A stretch of 64,000 nt of DNA from Streptomyces sp. ISL-10. Lineage in GTDB: Bacteria; Actinomycetota; Actinomycetes; Streptomycetales; Streptomycetaceae. The notes beneath the pieces are model-generated. The model was not told the DNA's origin, ran no database searches, and worked only from the letters and a program-made list of their open reading frames with translations. This document shows, in pieces, positions 19,441-30,326 of this stretch. Location: contig NZ_JAGGOJ010000003.1 of NCBI RefSeq assembly GCF_018614575.1, positions 124,001-188,000 of the forward strand, given 5' to 3'. Position 1 is the stretch's first letter. Every line of letters begins with the position of its first letter. Position numbers and translations under genes: made by a program.

Positions 19441-19898
19441 GTGATCGCGCGGGCATGGGCCGTCCGGGTGATGTCGCCCCGGGGGACGGCCGTTCGCCGG
19501 TAGGTGCGTACAGCGAGATATTTTGCCCTCTTTGGTCGCATATAGCCCGTGCGGCCCGCTTCGTGGGGCGGGTGCCCGGCATCCGCCGCAATCGCGCTGC
19601 CGCCGCACGGCTGCCCTGATGGGTGGTCAGGGCATCGGGTAAGCGGCTCGCCGGGCGCTGTCCCGGGGTGGCCGAATCGCGCGTGCCGCCAGTGGCCTGC
19701 GAGCCCGCCGCCGGGGGCGGGCGCCGGCGGTCGACGTCGCCGGCGCTTCCATGGGGCGGCATGGGCTGTCCTTTGACAGCGAAGTCAGTCGCTGAGGTGC
19801 CGCGTGACCTCGGCGGATCAAGTTGAGTGTCAAAGACCCCGACCGCAACCTCCGCCGAAAAGTGCTGCTGGGCCGCAGGGACTGCCTATGGTTTGGGC
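19441..19898. other. Gene-free stretch between divergent genes
   Basis: No convincing coding frame was seen. It probably carries the promoter of the HTH-MurA gene (minus) and of the small membrane protein (plus). No consensus boxes stood out. Confidence 0.5.
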
Positions 19899-20279
19899 AT
19901 GTCATCTCTCAGTGTCGGTCCGGACCCGCGTTCCGGCGATGTGCCGCCTGATCGCCGCATGCCTTCCGGGGTGGACTGGGTGATCACGGGGTTGTCGTGT
20001 TGGTGGGTGGCTGCTCCCTTCATCTTGCTGACTCCTGTGATCGTTCTCGCGATGGGGTTTCCGGAGGTGCGGGAGGAGTTCGGCAGGATATTCGGGCTGG
20101 CTGCTCTGGGTAGTGCGGTGGTCGCGCCTGCCGTGGGGTTCGTGGTGGCGCTCATCGGGCGTCGACGGCAGGCGCGCCGGCGCTTCGCCATCATGGGAGC
20201 GGTGTCCAGCGTGCCGGTCCTCTTCTTCTGGGTCTTCGGTGTACTGCTCGCTGAGTGTCCTGATGGCTATCACTGCTAG
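19899..20279 (+). CDS. Small membrane protein of unknown function
   Basis: 126 residues from the ATG at 19899. Three predicted membrane helices lie at about residues 28-52 (ITGLSCWWVAAPFILLTPVI), 64-85 (IFGLAALGSAVVAPAVGFVV) and 98-118 (IMGAVSSVPVLFFWVFGVLL). An Arg-rich loop (GRRRQARRRF) separates helices 2 and 3. No recognised domain. The ribosome binding site is weak. The 3' end overlaps debris of the minus-strand TniQ/HTH pseudogene. Confidence 0.6.
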   Translation: MSSLSVGPDPRSGDVPPDRRMPSGVDWVITGLSCWWVAAPFILLTPVIVLAMGFPEVREEFGRIFGLAALGSAVVAPAVGFVVALIGRRRQARRRFAIMGAVSSVPVLFFWVFGVLLAECPDGYHC

Positions 20280-20381
20280 CCCGCCTGGCTCTTATGGTCC
20301 TGCGCGCGGCGTCTGCGGGCTTTCTCGCGGCAGCGCTTGGAACAAGGTCCGGACGAGGGTGGGCTCGCTTTCGCCGGTTCC

Positions 20382-21068
20382 TCATTGCTGGGGGTAGCGC
20401 TTCATGTGACGGCCGCGGTGGACGTAGTAGAGCAGGGACGAGTAGGAGACGGAGTAGTCGTGCTCGTCCATCAATTCCGCCCAGATGGCTCTGCCGCGAG
20501 CCCCCGGGCGAGCATGTCGTCGACCAGCCGTATGACGGGGACCATGACCGGGTCGTTGCGGAACTTCACATCACGATCAGCGGGTCGTGCGGTGTCCCGC
20601 AGCAGCCGGACTGTCCGCTGCGGGACCTCGTAACGCTCGGCCAGCGCACGGACGGTCATGGTCCCGTCGCGGGCGTCATCGGAGATGAGGCAGGAGGGTT
20701 CACCACGGCGCGGGAACAGTTCATTGCCTGGGTAGCGGGGGTTGGGCTTGGCGCGTCTTCAGGGCGAGTTTGCGTCAGCGAGCGCGCGCTCAAGCACTTC
20801 GGGAGACCGCCCGGCGGCGTCGGCGAGCCGGTCCAGGAGGGGTTTGCCGAACCAGAACGGCGGCCCGCGGAGATGTCCGTGCAGATAGGTGGGCTTGCGG
20901 TGGTTGGCGCGGGCGAGACGCCGGATGAACGAGTCGGGTTCCTCACCGAGTCGCGGTGCGAGCTGGACGGGCAGCCGGGCCAACCGGCCCGACAGAGACC
21001 CGGTCATCGGGTGACAGCTTGACCAGGCTCCCCGGCGGGTGGTTGTGCAGGGGCAAGGTCTCCTCCAT
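20382..21068 (-). pseudogene. TniQ/HTH protein with a stop and frameshifts
   Basis: Reading through the damage, the minus strand starts MEETLPLHNHPPGSLVKLSP and shifts frame. It continues LPVQLAPRLGEEPDSFIRRL and FWFGKPLLDRLADAAGRSPE, as in TniQ-type proteins, and meets TGA at about 20765. In frame after that it reads MTVRALAERYEVPQRTVRLL, shifts again at about 20490, and ends IWAELMDEHDYSVSYSSLLY before a stop at 20382. A possible further tail, CSKRCREKARRRR, lies near 20310-20345. TniQ proteins belong to Tn7/Tn5053-type transposition modules; the C-terminal HTH resembles IS21-type transposases. The gene is dead. Confidence 0.65.
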
Positions 21069-21269
21069 GGTCGCCACGAGCCGACGCACGGCTCTGCAAG
21101 ATCCACCCCGACCGGTACGGCCACCCAGCACCCCCAGCGCGTCATCTCGTACGACTAGGTTCGCCGGCAAGAAAGCCGAAACGACTGGGTTCGCTGTCGA
21201 ACGCCTCGATTGGATGACAGCGGTCAATGGGCGTCCGGGCATGACCGGGCCGCGGCCATGTACTAGAGT

Positions 21270-21287
21270 TATCTCGACATCGAGATA
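21270..21287. promoter_or_regulatory. 18-bp palindrome upstream of acnA
   Basis: TATCTCGA-CA-TCGAGATA has perfect 8-bp arms and lies 130 bp upstream of the aconitase start codon. It is the strongest operator-like element in the region. The cognate regulator is unknown. Confidence 0.6.
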
Positions 21288-21330
21288 TCTGCCGAAGGCG
21301 TACCGCAAGCCGCCATTCGGTAAGGGTTAC

Positions 21331-21350
21331 CTAACTAAGCCTTACCTTAG
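21331..21350 (-). promoter_or_regulatory. Iron-box-like sequence upstream of acnA
   Basis: Read on the minus strand, TAAGGTAAGGCTTAGTTAG matches 13 of 19 positions of the DmdR/DtxR-type iron box TTAGGTTAGGCTCACCTAA. It lies about 70 bp before the start codon of an iron-sulphur enzyme. Confidence 0.4.
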
Positions 21351-21383
21351 CGGATCGGCGAGGAGCCGTGGCGGCAGCATTGA

Positions 21384-24131
<2,748 letters not shown>

Positions 24132-24142
24132 CCTGACGTGAA

Positions 24143-24186
24143 CGAGCGCCCTGCCCCTGTATCTCGCGCAGGGGGGCGGGGCGCTC
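24143..24186 (+). terminator. Terminator of acnA
   Basis: GAGCGCCCTGCCCCT pairs with AGGGG...GGGGCGCTC, a GC-rich stem starting 12 bp past the stop codon. Confidence 0.75.
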
Positions 24187-24271
24187 GCGCTCGACGGTGC
24201 GGAAGGCGCCGCCTGCGACCGTGATCGCACGCGATCTGTTCCCGGAGCGGAGCTGCGCATCCTACGACGAC

Positions 24272-24308
24272 GAAGACCCCGCACCTGGTACCAGGCGCGG
24301 GGTTCTTC
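24272..24308. terminator. Second hairpin downstream of acnA
   Basis: GAAGACCCCGC and GCGGGGTTCTTC flank CCTGGTACCAGG, giving a long nearly perfect stem. It may be a bidirectional terminator insulating acnA from the accessory island. Confidence 0.55.
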
Positions 24309-24330
24309 TGTGGGGTGTTCACGAGTGTCT

Positions 24331-24393
24331 CTGACCAGGCGGGACAGCAACGGTTGAAGATCGCTTCCCAGTCAGCCGAAGATCGTTTCCCAC
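24331..24393 (+). repeat. Imperfect direct repeat, left copy (accessory island)
   Basis: Starts CTGACCAGGC, then after 15 nt GAAGATCGCTTC, then after 12 nt AGATCGTTTCCCA. The same three blocks with identical spacing occur at 32597-32660. By hand about 44 of 62 positions match. The flanking sequence up to 24618 has no convincing gene. Confidence 0.6.
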
Positions 24394-24618
24394 TGATGGG
24401 GCGGCCTCTCGTGTCCCGGCGCACTGCAGTTGTCCGTTGGTCTTGCCCTGAGCTGCCGGTTTGCCAGGATGGCTGCGAACGCCTCTCCTCGCGTTCTCAG
24501 CGAAGCTGGCTTCTGCGGAACGTCCAGCGGCAGTGAGCATCGACACCTCAGCAGAGGGTGATGCCGAGGAGGAGCAAAATCCCTTGGTGCCTGCGACGAA
24601 GTGGACCATGGTGTCGTG

Positions 24619-25161
24619 ATGAGTACTGAAGTGGAGCCGGTCGAGCACGAGGACCGGTGGGTCCTGAACCTCCGAGGCCTGAGTGTCGTCAGGATCAGCA
24701 TCGACTTCCGGCTGACCCTCGTCCTGGATGCAGGGTGGGAAGTCGTGCTGGAAACACCAGCTCGGCTCTCGACCGGGTCACTCCACACCAGTCCTGATCT
24801 GCCACTGACGCCGGAGTCCCAGGACGTGGCTTTGGCTCTTCCACTATTCGGGGCGAAGGTTCTGTCCGCGGTTGCGTTCAAGTCCGGCGTCCTGCGGATG
24901 GTGTTCGACAGTGGCACGCATCTGACATGTTCGGCCGACGCATCGTTCGAAGCCTGGCAGGTCACAGAACCACGAGGATGGAGTTTCATCTCGTTGCCCG
25001 GTGGCGACCTCGCCGTCACCCGGTCCAGCAGCACCAGTCCGACGAGCACACCATCGCCGACCTCGCCGAGCTCTTCTCCGTCAGCCGCGCCACGGTGTAC
25101 CGCGTCCTTGAACGCCACTAGGCCCCCAGCAGCAGCGCCTTCAACCTCCGGCGGGCAGTGA
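24619..25161 (+). CDS. DUF6188-like protein with an extended tail
   Basis: 180 residues. The first 135 or so (LSVVRISIDFRLTLVLDAGW, PESQDVALALPLFGAKVLSA, FISLPGGDLAVTR) match the small beta-rich DUF6188 family known from actinobacteria, whose function is unknown. After LAVTR the frame becomes Ser/Thr/Pro-rich. The neighbouring frame there encodes the end of a resolvase, so the native C-terminus was probably lost and the last 45 residues are read-through. The stop at 25161 lies just before the GTG start of the next gene, suggesting co-transcription. Confidence 0.6.
   Translation: MSTEVEPVEHEDRWVLNLRGLSVVRISIDFRLTLVLDAGWEVVLETPARLSTGSLHTSPDLPLTPESQDVALALPLFGAKVLSAVAFKSGVLRMVFDSGTHLTCSADASFEAWQVTEPRGWSFISLPGGDLAVTRSSSTSPTSTPSPTSPSSSPSAAPRCTASLNATRPPAAAPSTSGGQ
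25015..25122 (+). pseudogene. C-terminal HTH tail of a serine resolvase
   Basis: In frame +3 the text reads EHTIADLAELFSVSRATVYR followed by VLERH and a stop. This is the HTH of Tn3-type resolvases and DNA invertases. The catalytic domain is absent. The fragment lies inside the 3' end of the DUF6188-like gene. Confidence 0.65.
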
Positions 25162-25162
25162 C

Positions 25163-26677
25163 GTGCTGCCATACGTCTACCAGGTCACCAAGTACGACCC
25201 TGCCGACCGCGATCAGCACGGCCACTACGCCGGCGTCGAGCCTGCGACCAGTGACCACGGACCGGTCGAAACCGCATACTTGCAGGCCATCGCCGCCTTC
25301 GCCGAAGAAGCCGATGTCGAACAGTTGGCTATCCGCGAGCCGCAGATCGGCGGCTTCGCCGACTTCGGCTTGGCGCCACCGGTCGACGGCTACGGCCTGG
25401 CCGACCTCTTCCCAGCCGGCCTCACCGGGTTCCACGACGGTGCCCTGGTACCGATCGCCGCCGGCCTGGAACTCGTCCGGGCCATGCTCCGCGACAACGG
25501 CGCCTGGTGCCGTCTGGAGGCGGAGGGAGCATTCGCCGTGCACGTCGGCTGGGACCAGTACCTCTACATCGGCAGCAGCCGCCCTTGCGAAGCGGCGCTG
25601 GCCCGCACCCGCTCGCTCGGACTCTTCCCGGCACGCGTGCACGCATCGCCGTACGACTTCGCCCCCGATGACCCACAGCACGTACAGCGCCCGGCCGACG
25701 CCGACTTCTGGGACCGCCTGCACTGGACGATCAGCGGCCACCGCGCCACGTTCCTGGAGGAGACCTACGCCGCGAACGCCTCCCGCTGGCACCGCCTCAC
25801 CCGCGACAACATCGAGACCGTGCGCTCCCGGCTGACCCCGCGCTCCCAGCTGGCGGTCTGGCCGGACCTGCTCACCGACGTCGACGTGGCCATGGCCGCT
25901 CTACCCGACGAAGGCTTGGTGGAGATCATCTGGGAGAACCAGGACGAGCAGATCACCAGCACGGTCGCGGACGAGACCCAGTTCGAGGCAGTGATCTCCC
26001 AGCTGGCCAGCGCGCGTGCTGCCGGCGTCGTATCCATGTATGCCGGTGAAGGTCTCCCGCTGTTCACCGCTGTACTGCCCGACAGGGACAGCGTTCTCCG
26101 CGCACGCTGGCAGACCGAACCAACGCCCAGCGACCGGGACTGGGCCTTCCTGAAGACCCTGCGGCGCGGCCAGGTCGTCACCGGCACGGTGACGACCATC
26201 GCCAGCTTCGGCGTCACCTTCGTGGACATCGGCGGCTTCACCGCGATGATCAATATTCCGGAGCTGTCCTGGCGTCCCTTCAACCAGCCGTCCGACGTCG
26301 TGAGCGTCGGCCAAAAGATCACGGCCGAGGTTCTCGACGTCGACATGGTCCGGGAGCGGGTGCCGCTGTCGCTCCGAGCAGTGCAGGAAGACCCGTGGCC
26401 GCAGGTCGCACAGCGAATCGGGCAGGTGGTCACCGGACCGGTCACCAAGATCGTCCCGTTCGGCCTCTTCGTCCGCATCGAAGACCGAGAGGACGGCTTC
26501 TGGGGGCTGGTACACACCAGCGAGCTGGATGAATCGTCCGGGAACGACATCGAGGTCGGTGACGCCCTCACTGTGAAGATCATCGATGTCGATATCGCAC
26601 GCCGTCGCATTGCCTTGTCGCATACCCAGGCCCGCACAAGCCGCCCTGAGGGCGGCAGTAAGGACGGATCGGCATGA
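25163..26677 (+). CDS. Protein with two C-terminal S1 RNA-binding domains
   Basis: 504 residues, GTG start. Residues 1-320 are an unrecognised globular region, acidic and tryptophan-rich, without membrane segments. Two S1 folds follow: about 330-400 (LRRGQVVTGTVTTIASFGVT) and 413-487 (RIGQVVTGPVTKIVPFGLFV, ending IALSH). S1 domains bind RNA and often act at the ribosome. The N-terminal region could be a substrate or immunity module, but nothing in it identifies this. The gene overlaps the next by ATGA, so the two are translationally coupled. Confidence 0.8.
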   Translation: MLPYVYQVTKYDPADRDQHGHYAGVEPATSDHGPVETAYLQAIAAFAEEADVEQLAIREPQIGGFADFGLAPPVDGYGLADLFPAGLTGFHDGALVPIAAGLELVRAMLRDNGAWCRLEAEGAFAVHVGWDQYLYIGSSRPCEAALARTRSLGLFPARVHASPYDFAPDDPQHVQRPADADFWDRLHWTISGHRATFLEETYAANASRWHRLTRDNIETVRSRLTPRSQLAVWPDLLTDVDVAMAALPDEGLVEIIWENQDEQITSTVADETQFEAVISQLASARAAGVVSMYAGEGLPLFTAVLPDRDSVLRARWQTEPTPSDRDWAFLKTLRRGQVVTGTVTTIASFGVTFVDIGGFTAMINIPELSWRPFNQPSDVVSVGQKITAEVLDVDMVRERVPLSLRAVQEDPWPQVAQRIGQVVTGPVTKIVPFGLFVRIEDREDGFWGLVHTSELDESSGNDIEVGDALTVKIIDVDIARRRIALSHTQARTSRPEGGSKDGSA

Positions 26678-27591
26678 GGAGCCAGGAGGCCGAGATCGAC
26701 CGGGACGTAGCCGCGCTTCTCGCGGCCAGGGCGTTCACCGAGATCCGTCATCTGGCCGGAGGCGCGCAGCACGCGGCGCAGGACAACTCCCCTGACGAGG
26801 CTCTGGAACGCATCAGATTCCTGGCCAACTTGAGCCACAATCTTCCGGGCGTCGCGCGGCCACGCCCCAGGAAGCCGTCCCGTCGGGGCAAGTCCCCCGG
26901 GCGCTTCGATCAGGCGATGGCCGAACGACCGATGAGCTGGGTCTGGAACACCGCCGGCCCCGAGGCGCGGGCGTGGATGCTGCGTCACATCGAGCAGACA
27001 GGACTGAGCTGGACGCCACCCCCGCCACTGCCCGCGTCCCGCAGGGACCCGTCGCCGAGGACACCGCAGCAATGGGTCAGCCTTCTACTCGGGCGCTGGC
27101 CGGTCAAGGCTCCAGCCGGGCGCCAGCCACTGCCTCCGGTAGCGAACGTTCTCAAGGCCGTCGACACCGAAGCAATCTGTGCCCTGCACGACGAGGCCCG
27201 ACGGCTCCGGCTCGGCCTGAGTGGAAGCGCAGCATGGCTCCGGGCTCATCTTGCCCCCGACGGCGTCCACTATCTGCTCCCGGACCCGGCCCACTACTAC
27301 TGGCCCGGCACCCCAGACGGTCGCGGCGGCAAGATCGACTGGTGGCAGTGCACCACGCTGCTGCAGATGTGCAACGGAGAGCAGGTCAGCGGCCTGGTCG
27401 CCGTACGCCCGGAGACCTTCACAGCGTTGCCCTCGACTCTGCCCCGCAAGGCCCAGTTGCGACTCGTCCACCGTGTCCGCTCCATCGAGCGAGACACCTC
27501 CCTTTGGAGCCGAGACCACAAGGCCGAATGCGCGCCGCAGCTTTGCGGCTACGTCCCCGAAACGACCGACAACGCTCCGACGACCACATGA
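26674..27591 (+). CDS. Hypothetical protein coupled to the S1-domain gene
   Basis: 305 residues. The ATG at 26674 overlaps the stop of the S1-domain gene (ATGA). It is rich in Arg and Pro near residues 60-140 and Trp-rich in the C-terminal third (YYWPGTPDGRGGKIDWWQCT). No signal peptide, membrane helix or known domain was seen. The tight coupling suggests that it works with the S1-domain protein. Confidence 0.65.
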   Translation: MRSQEAEIDRDVAALLAARAFTEIRHLAGGAQHAAQDNSPDEALERIRFLANLSHNLPGVARPRPRKPSRRGKSPGRFDQAMAERPMSWVWNTAGPEARAWMLRHIEQTGLSWTPPPPLPASRRDPSPRTPQQWVSLLLGRWPVKAPAGRQPLPPVANVLKAVDTEAICALHDEARRLRLGLSGSAAWLRAHLAPDGVHYLLPDPAHYYWPGTPDGRGGKIDWWQCTTLLQMCNGEQVSGLVAVRPETFTALPSTLPRKAQLRLVHRVRSIERDTSLWSRDHKAECAPQLCGYVPETTDNAPTTT

Positions 27592-27713
27592 CCGCCGACA
27601 ATGACGGCCGACGGGATTGATCGTCAGCCGCAGCTAGACCGTGGCGACAGCCTCGGGAACGCAGGGCCGACGTGGAGCGGAGTCAGGGTGGCTGCGCGAG
27701 GCAGAGTGGGGCG

Positions 27714-28385
27714 GTGAGTGAACTGTGGGCGCATGCCCTGACGTGGGCAGATGTGGATCCGGCTCGACATTCGTTCGAGATGGACGACGATGCGGCGGAG
27801 GAGTTGGCGGGCCTTGTCGTGCCCTTCCTGCCCAGCGCTGAAGTCGCTCGCGAGGATCGCTGGCGTTCATTGGAGCCGGTCACCGAGTTCCTGGCGGGCC
27901 GGTACGGCCGATGGGCCTGCGGATGGAACTGGTCGGTCGGCGAGGGTGACGTCGACGGAGGCGTCGTCGAGGTGTGGTGCTGTTCATCCGACTCCGTGAC
28001 GACCCCAGATACGACTGCCCCGCTGGTTGTTGAGGCCCTTCAGGAATGGCGTGGCTGGCTGGAGGACCTGGCGGAACGGTTTGCGGCCCTGACTCCGCCG
28101 GGGAACACCCCGGTGACTTCGGCGGGCCACTGGTACTGGGAGCGAGCATGCACCCGCCTGGTCACTGTGGTGGCCGGCCGCACCCAGGCCGAGAGCGGCT
28201 GGTACGGGCACTGCATGCAGGTCCTCCGATGGTTCCTCGCCTACAACGACATCGACGAGGGCCAGGCCCAGGAGATGGTCAAGAACGCGGTCGGCGGCCG
28301 GTTCGGCAGTTGGATCGCACCTGACGTTCCCGTGGTCGACGCGGTGAGCTCGCGGTTCGCCAGAGGCGTGGGCGAAATCAGATGA
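27714..28385 (+). CDS. Hypothetical protein, first gene of the Fic cluster
   Basis: 223 residues from a GTG at 27714; an in-frame ATG at 27672 would add 14 residues without a better ribosome binding site. The protein is acidic and tryptophan-rich (WACGWNWSVGEGDVDGGVVE, HWYWERACTRLVTVVAGRT, WYGHCMQVLRWFLAYND). It ends four bases inside the Fic gene (ATGA overlap). No domain was recognised. Its position makes it a candidate partner of the Fic protein. Confidence 0.7.
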   Translation: MSELWAHALTWADVDPARHSFEMDDDAAEELAGLVVPFLPSAEVAREDRWRSLEPVTEFLAGRYGRWACGWNWSVGEGDVDGGVVEVWCCSSDSVTTPDTTAPLVVEALQEWRGWLEDLAERFAALTPPGNTPVTSAGHWYWERACTRLVTVVAGRTQAESGWYGHCMQVLRWFLAYNDIDEGQAQEMVKNAVGGRFGSWIAPDVPVVDAVSSRFARGVGEIR

Positions 28386-29038
28386 CTCCCGGACCCGGCC
28401 AGCCGAAGGACAGCCTTGCCGACTGGCTGCGCATCCGGACGGAGATCTCCTGGCCGTCCTGGTGCGGCGCACGCCTCGTCTCGGAGGCGCCGGCCCCCGA
28501 CAGCTTCCGAAATTTCCTCATGACAATACGAGGCGGACGCGACAGCGAGGGAACCTCGCGGGTCCTGACCGCTCTCGACTTGGCCTTCGCCGACGCTGAG
28601 CAGGGCACACCACTGACCTTCGCCCTCATGACGAAGTGGCAGCGGACCGTGCTGGACCACGACCTCGTCGGGTTCCGCACGATGCCGGCCTTCGCGAAGG
28701 GCGGACGGGAGCGCTACGGCATGGCACCCGATTCGCGGGCCCGCTTCGAGCGCTGTCTGTCCGAGAGCGCTCAACCGGATCTGCCCCTCCCGTCACGCGC
28801 TACCCGGACCTACCTGGACATCCTCTTCTTTCATCCGTTCGGGGACGGCAACGCGCGCGCGGCCATGCTGGCGTTGGCCTTCGTCCTGGCACGGGAAGGC
28901 GTCCTCCTCGACCAGATTCACCCACTGCAGACCACCCGCTGGGCCGACGACGCCGAAGGCGCGGCCGATCTGGCGGTGCTGCTCGGAATCCTGATCACCG
29001 CTGCGGAGCGGCGTCCGTCCCACGGGAGGCAGTCATGA
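28382..29038 (+). CDS. Fic/DOC-domain protein
   Basis: 218 residues. The Fic motif HPFGDGNAR lies at residues 151-159, with Ala where most Fic enzymes have Gly or Lys. The catalytic His and the phosphate-binding DGN and Arg are kept, so AMP transfer or a related transfer to a target hydroxyl is plausible. No obvious inhibitory (S/T)xxxE(G/N) helix was seen in the protein, so an inhibitor in trans would be expected. ATGA overlaps on both sides place it in one transcript with 27714-28385 and the DUF5958 gene. Confidence 0.82.
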   Translation: MTPGPGQPKDSLADWLRIRTEISWPSWCGARLVSEAPAPDSFRNFLMTIRGGRDSEGTSRVLTALDLAFADAEQGTPLTFALMTKWQRTVLDHDLVGFRTMPAFAKGGRERYGMAPDSRARFERCLSESAQPDLPLPSRATRTYLDILFFHPFGDGNARAAMLALAFVLAREGVLLDQIHPLQTTRWADDAEGAADLAVLLGILITAAERRPSHGRQS

Positions 29039-29430
29039 ACGAACGTGACGTCCTGCTCAACGAGCTCGCGCAGGGGATGCGCCCGATATCAGAGGGCATC
29101 GAATGGTTCGACGGCCTCGGCCAGGAAGAGCAGTCCGATGCGCTGCTGTTCCTGCGCCACCACTGCGTCCAGGCGCGCGCAGTCACCGAGGACGCGCCAG
29201 AGAGCATCCGCCGTTCCGGGCTGCGCCCGACGCATACGCCCGCAGTGCTGATCTCACGAGGCCGGATCGACGAACAACTGGGGAAGGTCGCCTGCCTCAC
29301 ACCCCTCGACGAACGCCGCAAGGCGTTCAGGCTGCTGATCGCGGTGCTCTCGATTGCCGACGCGCGGCGCCGCGAGCGCTTCTGCTCTGGCGGGTGCAGT
29401 CACTGGTGGCACAGACTGCCCGTCGCCTGA
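29035..29430 (+). CDS. DUF5958 family protein
   Basis: 131 residues. The ATG at 29035 overlaps the Fic stop and has GGGAGG upstream. The text (LNELAQGMRPISEGIEWFDG, FLRHHCVQARAVTEDAPESI, CSGGCSHWWH) agrees well with the uncharacterised DUF5958 family. The final Cys/His cluster could bind a metal. Coupling to a Fic gene suggests a modulator or antitoxin role, which is an inference. Confidence 0.8.
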   Translation: MNERDVLLNELAQGMRPISEGIEWFDGLGQEEQSDALLFLRHHCVQARAVTEDAPESIRRSGLRPTHTPAVLISRGRIDEQLGKVACLTPLDERRKAFRLLIAVLSIADARRRERFCSGGCSHWWHRLPVA

Positions 29431-29489
29431 CAGCCCAGCACCGCACGCCTGAAGGCCACTTCCCTGTCGAACGTCTTCTGGGGAGCGGA

Positions 29490-30326
29490 TCAGTCCCACC
29501 AGAAGTCCCAGTGGTGGGCATCGCTGATCCGCTCGGCGTATGCGGCCAGTGTGTACGGCCTGCTGCCCTGCCAGATGTTGTCCGGGCAGAAGGCGAAGTG
29601 CTCGGCCGCGACCAGGAGAGCCTCGTGCTCGTCCACCGGTGGCGCGGCAACGCTGAGGTGCAGCGTGGAGAAGCCGACCGCGACGACACGAACACCGAAC
29701 CGATGTTCCCAATCTCGGATGACCGCGGAGAACTTCGCGGTGTCGTTGTCGTAGTTGCAGGGCCCGGACCAGCCCGCGACCGTCAGCGCCTCGGCACCAG
29801 ACGCTGCGGTGACCAGCCCGAGGCGTGTCTGGGGGCGGTCGGCGAGGAACGCCTGCGCGTACTCGGCGGCCAGATGGTCGGGACGCGAGGCCGTCTCCCG
29901 CCGGGACGCGAGGCCGGGCCAGGTCTGTCCGAAGGGAGCCGTGACGGCAAGGCACCTGTCGGTGTCGAGCATGTCGTCGCCTTCGTCGACGGCTGTGTAG
30001 GTCGCCCACCATTGTGCGAGGAGGCTGGCAGGGTCGTGGCTTGCCGGGGAGGACATCTGCTCGGGGAAGACCTCCCCGGATCCCCATGGGCGGAATTCGC
30101 TGTCGCTCGAATCCAGCGAGTCGAGCAGCAGCGGCCACAGGCCGGAGCGTGTGTGTTCGGCGTGCATCCGCGTCCACAGCTCGGCCGTGGCCGGTCCGTC
30201 ACTGAGCCAGAGGGGTTGTACATCTCCGTCGCCCTCATCGGACGTGACCATCCGACCGGGCGGAAGGCCCAATCGGGCTCCGGGGTCCATGGGGCGGATG
30301 CTGGCGCTTTGACCGGGACGTATCAC
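29490..30326 (-). CDS. DUF4253 domain protein
   Basis: 278 residues. The GTG at 30326 overlaps the stop of the upstream gene (GTGA), which decides the start. The C-terminal half is DUF4253 (RVVAVGFSTLHLSVAAPPVD, AEHFAFCPDNIWQG, ISDAHHWDFWWD). Proteins with this domain frequently sit among SMI1/KNR4-type immunity genes. Cytoplasmic, no signal peptide. Translationally coupled to 30323-30727. Confidence 0.85.
   Translation of the reverse strand: MIRPGQSASIRPMDPGARLGLPPGRMVTSDEGDGDVQPLWLSDGPATAELWTRMHAEHTRSGLWPLLLDSLDSSDSEFRPWGSGEVFPEQMSSPASHDPASLLAQWWATYTAVDEGDDMLDTDRCLAVTAPFGQTWPGLASRRETASRPDHLAAEYAQAFLADRPQTRLGLVTAASGAEALTVAGWSGPCNYDNDTAKFSAVIRDWEHRFGVRVVAVGFSTLHLSVAAPPVDEHEALLVAAEHFAFCPDNIWQGSRPYTLAAYAERISDAHHWDFWWD

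Noticed and set aside
24272..24308. A possible structured RNA at the strong hairpin downstream of acnA
   Set aside because: A single long stem with a palindromic core is better explained as a terminator, and no further conserved structure was seen.
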